Of a stretch of DNA of 64,000 bases, positions 61,029 through 64,000 are shown in pieces. Source of the stretch: Dethiobacter alkaliphilus (GTDB lineage: Bacteria; Bacillota; Dethiobacteria; DTU022; UBA8154). Where the stretch lies: the NCBI GenBank assembly GCA_016841605.1, contig JAENYV010000009.1, forward strand, positions 111,497-175,496, given 5' to 3'. The notes beneath the pieces are model-generated. The model worked only from the letters and a program-made list of their open reading frames with translations, made no database searches and had not been told where the DNA came from. Each line of letters starts with the position of its first letter. Position 1 is the first letter of the stretch. Position numbers and translations under genes: made by a program.

Positions 61029-61112
61029 AGCAAATCTATGTATTAGAATATACTATTCGCCAGAAAAGTCAATAACCAAAGCTCTTGTATAAATAAAAAA
61101 ATTTCATTGACC

Positions 61113-63038
61113 CTAGCCAATGGAATTTTTACGGACAAGTAAAAAAACAACTCCACCTATCAATACTAGGACAATCGTAATAATCAAAATGAACCGGTTG
61201 TCATTGTCCTTTATATCCAGGCCTTCAGAATCATTCTGTGCCAGGTTTGTTCCGAATTGCTTTTTCGTTACCTGCTGCAGAATATCCTGTACCATCTTTT
61301 CCGTATCATTGTAATCCAATTCAACGAGGACCTCACCCCAGTCCCATTCTTCATCCGGCATTTCTCTTTTCCATGCTGTCCTGTAATTATGACGCTTGGC
61401 TTTATATGCTGTTCCTTTCAAATATTTGGTGATATTTTGCGGACTACCTTTCTGCAATGCAGCCAGGTGGGACTTCTCGTACAGGTTGATAATATAACCG
61501 CCTTCCGGAACCGGAACTGTTATCTCCCCTTTCTTTGTTAGAGTATCGAGCCGGTCTGAAAGTGTTTCTCTAAACCGGGCTTCCATTGAATCAAAGCCGT
61601 TATCGTACCAGCAGAGGGTGAAAAGGCTGCCTTTCTTTATGTTCCACAACTCAAAAGTTTTACCGGTATAAAAATAGCAGCTCTCCCCGGGTCGACCGCT
61701 TGTATCCATGGATATCCCGAAAGCAGCATCTCCTTTATAATCGTTTACCTCCATACGACAGATCAAATCGCTGAATGCATTCGGCAGCTTACCCCTTACC
61801 CTGTAAATATAGTCTTTATAACCGAACAGGATGCTTTGGCCGCTCTCCGGCAGCAAACTATCCAGGGTCAGTGCATCTGCGTACACTGCCGCGGAAAAGA
61901 ACGTCATATCTCCGGCTTCGTCATACAGGTCGGCAGATAATTCATAGTGGTCTTTATCAAACTTTCTGATGTTCTGGTTTGCAATAACCGGCTTGTGATC
62001 ATCCGGATAGGCAATCCCCTCTTCCTTCAACCTCTCCGGATACAGGGACTCAGCCCATTCCGGAATATTGGGGCTGTTCAAACACTGGATCTGCTCCTTT
62101 AAAAGAGTTGTAAATGTATCAACATCGTTTTGCTTGTGATAATAATTTAGCAGGTGAAAATACAACTCTTCGGCGAAAAGACCCTGCTCCAGTAAAAGAT
62201 CGGCTTGTTTTACTCCTTCTGCTTCATTTCCGTCCATGAAAAGCATCCTTGTCTGCTCCAACTGCTTCCGGATGATTTCTTTTTGTTCCACGTTTTCCCG
62301 TTCCAGAAGGAGATCGCTAATAGGGATGTACCCGGATAATGTCAGGTTAATATCCTCTGTTGGTTCGAAATCATACAGTTCCCAGATTACCCTGTTTTGC
62401 TCCACCCGGTAACCATGAGGTCGCGTCCTCTCCCGGTCGATCCTGTAAGGTGCAATATCCATTAGTTCGAAGCTAATATTTGCTTTACCGATAGGCCCTT
62501 TCCAAGATGCGCCTGTTTTTAAAATATATCCCGCACCCCGCTCCCACTGCGCATTATAATTTTGGGTCTTATAGGTGTTTACGATACGCCGTTCCTCTTC
62601 TCCTTGGAAACGGACATCCCAGGTATACCATTCCGCAACTTCGCCTATCTTTCCGCTATCAGTCCCGGCCTCCTCCAATTTTGCCTCCCGTTCCATACCA
62701 TTATCAAATATTCTGAAATCCCTCAACCGGGTTGTTTCGTCAATCTCGAATCCTATCCCGACCAGGGAAGCAGGGAAACCCATCGGCACATCCCGCGCCT
62801 CCCGGGACTCATTCCGGAAAATAAACTCGCAGCAGACCACCGACCATCCGCCATACACCTGTATATAGACTTTTTCTTCAACCATACGCACACTGTTGTT
62901 TTGCACCGGCTCAACTGTCCCGGCAGACCGGTAAAGGGAGCTGCTGTTTGCATGCACCGTTCTGGCTGAGGACAGTAGAAGCAATGCAAATAGCAAAAAA
63001 AGAAAAAAAGTTTTAGTTTTCACGTTCAATTCCACCAC
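61113..63038 (-). CDS. Secreted/membrane-anchored protein of unknown function (DUF4424-like N-terminal region)
   Basis: Signal peptide, large ectodomain, C-terminal TM (FILIITIVLVLIGGVVFLLVRK). Confidence 0.65.
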   Translation of the reverse strand: MVELNVKTKTFFLFLLFALLLLSSARTVHANSSSLYRSAGTVEPVQNNSVRMVEEKVYIQVYGGWSVVCCEFIFRNESREARDVPMGFPASLVGIGFEIDETTRLRDFRIFDNGMEREAKLEEAGTDSGKIGEVAEWYTWDVRFQGEEERRIVNTYKTQNYNAQWERGAGYILKTGASWKGPIGKANISFELMDIAPYRIDRERTRPHGYRVEQNRVIWELYDFEPTEDINLTLSGYIPISDLLLERENVEQKEIIRKQLEQTRMLFMDGNEAEGVKQADLLLEQGLFAEELYFHLLNYYHKQNDVDTFTTLLKEQIQCLNSPNIPEWAESLYPERLKEEGIAYPDDHKPVIANQNIRKFDKDHYELSADLYDEAGDMTFFSAAVYADALTLDSLLPESGQSILFGYKDYIYRVRGKLPNAFSDLICRMEVNDYKGDAAFGISMDTSGRPGESCYFYTGKTFELWNIKKGSLFTLCWYDNGFDSMEARFRETLSDRLDTLTKKGEITVPVPEGGYIINLYEKSHLAALQKGSPQNITKYLKGTAYKAKRHNYRTAWKREMPDEEWDWGEVLVELDYNDTEKMVQDILQQVTKKQFGTNLAQNDSEGLDIKDNDNRFILIITIVLVLIGGVVFLLVRKNSIG

Positions 63039-63148
63039 ATCCCAAACTTAGATCATTGAAAGAGGTCACTGGCTCGACCGCTGTAATCGGAAGATGCAAA
63101 ACAAGGCTTCGCGTCTTACTAGTAAAAATTCGACCGTACCTATAACCT

Positions 63149-64000
63149 TCACATTATCTCACTTGGAAGAATAACGAAGTCCTTGTTGTTTGTATCAAAT
63201 GCTAAAATTGAATCATCGCTACTATATTTTAGGATATAAATGTATTCTCCCACGGCCCGATAGTATTGTTCTGCTACCTCCTCAAAGTTGTGTCCCATAA
63301 AAAGGTTCCAGTCTTTTGACGGATTATCTTCCTCACTGGTGTAAATTTCTCCGCTTCTAACATCCTGAACCTTCCATAAAGAATCAACATCCCGGTAAAC
63401 GGCATAATTATCAACTATTTTCATTGTAAAAGTAATGCCCATCGGAATAAAGGGTTCAGGAAATATATCCCATGCCAGGTCGTAAAGTATCTGTTCATTG
63501 TTTTCCAGTAAGTCTACTGATGATGGGTTATATTCACTTGCGTATGATTGCAATATGTTTACCAGCTGAGAATTATCCTGATCTATTATTAATATATCGG
63601 TATATATTTTTTTCTCATTGGGCTCCTCCCGAGATCTTCCACACAACAAATACTTTTCTGTTGATTTGCCATAAAAAAGAGTGGCATAAAATAAATATCC
63701 CAACAATTCTTCCGGCAAATGAAAATCAACTACGTTTTCTATTTCATACTCCGGACCTTCATAACCAATTCCATAATTCTTACTAATTACTATTTTCTTA
63801 CATAACAAATCCTTTTTTGTTTCAATCATAAAATTATATAATAAAATTTCCTCTTTTAGTTGAATCAAATCCGGAGTTTCTATTGAATATGCTGATATAG
63901 TTGTACCCTGATCATACTCAGTTCCGTAACTGAGCATTAACTCTCTTTCTTGCTTAGAGAGATAAAATGGGGGAGTCCATCCGTAATCTAACTCACTATA
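63149..64000 (-). CDS. Hypothetical protein, 5'-truncated by the window edge
   Basis: Frame remains open upstream of 63937 to base 64000 (YSELDYGWTPPFYLSKQEREL-MLSYG...), so the M at 63937 is probably not the start. Confidence 0.6.
   Translation of the reverse strand, partial: YSELDYGWTPPFYLSKQERELMLSYGTEYDQGTTISAYSIETPDLIQLKEEILLYNFMIETKKDLLCKKIVISKNYGIGYEGPEYEIENVVDFHLPEELLGYLFYATLFYGKSTEKYLLCGRSREEPNEKKIYTDILIIDQDNSQLVNILQSYASEYNPSSVDLLENNEQILYDLAWDIFPEPFIPMGITFTMKIVDNYAVYRDVDSLWKVQDVRSGEIYTSEEDNPSKDWNLFMGHNFEEVAEQYYRAVGEYIYILKYSSDDSILAFDTNNKDFVILPSEIM

Overview
The window is a 64 kb chromosomal segment from what looks like an anaerobic, spore-forming Firmicute (Clostridia-type gene content: spore photoproduct lyase, SASP, GerMN proteins, DUF1659/DUF2922 pair). 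The start and centre are mostly ordinary. They contain a complete pst-phoU-phoPR phosphate regulon with a well-formed four-repeat Pho box, a YtrA-type GntR/ABC operon, a MarR/ABC exporter pair, tyrS, a selD-ThiF pair, cobB/SIR2, rsfS-LCP-yqeK-RRM protein-nadD, and obgE-rpmA-prp-rplU. From about 31.7 to 45.5 kb there is an unusual catabolic island: TRAP transporter, tungsten AOR-family enzyme, Crp/Fnr regulator, ackA-pta, acpS, CocE/NonD hydrolase, stand-alone ACP, isochorismatase-fold hydrolase, AMP-forming acyl ligase and SDR. From about 47 to 64 kb is an accessory, partly decayed region: toxin-antitoxin pair, stalk-domain proteins, a six-repeat GRxGG protein, a frameshifted blaR1, a duplicated gene 5' end, and a PadR plus FtsW/HAAS fusion. 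The strongest candidate for something undescribed is a 465-bp, intensely stem-loop-rich, GGTC-motif-rich non-coding element. It is present twice in direct orientation (12190-12654 and 12757-13221), and each copy ends in its own U-tract. The copies differ by six transitions, all in the first ~100 nt. G.U-containing stems indicate that the functional RNA is + strand. A second notable result is that selD has an in-frame TGA (selenocysteine) that the ORF track truncated.
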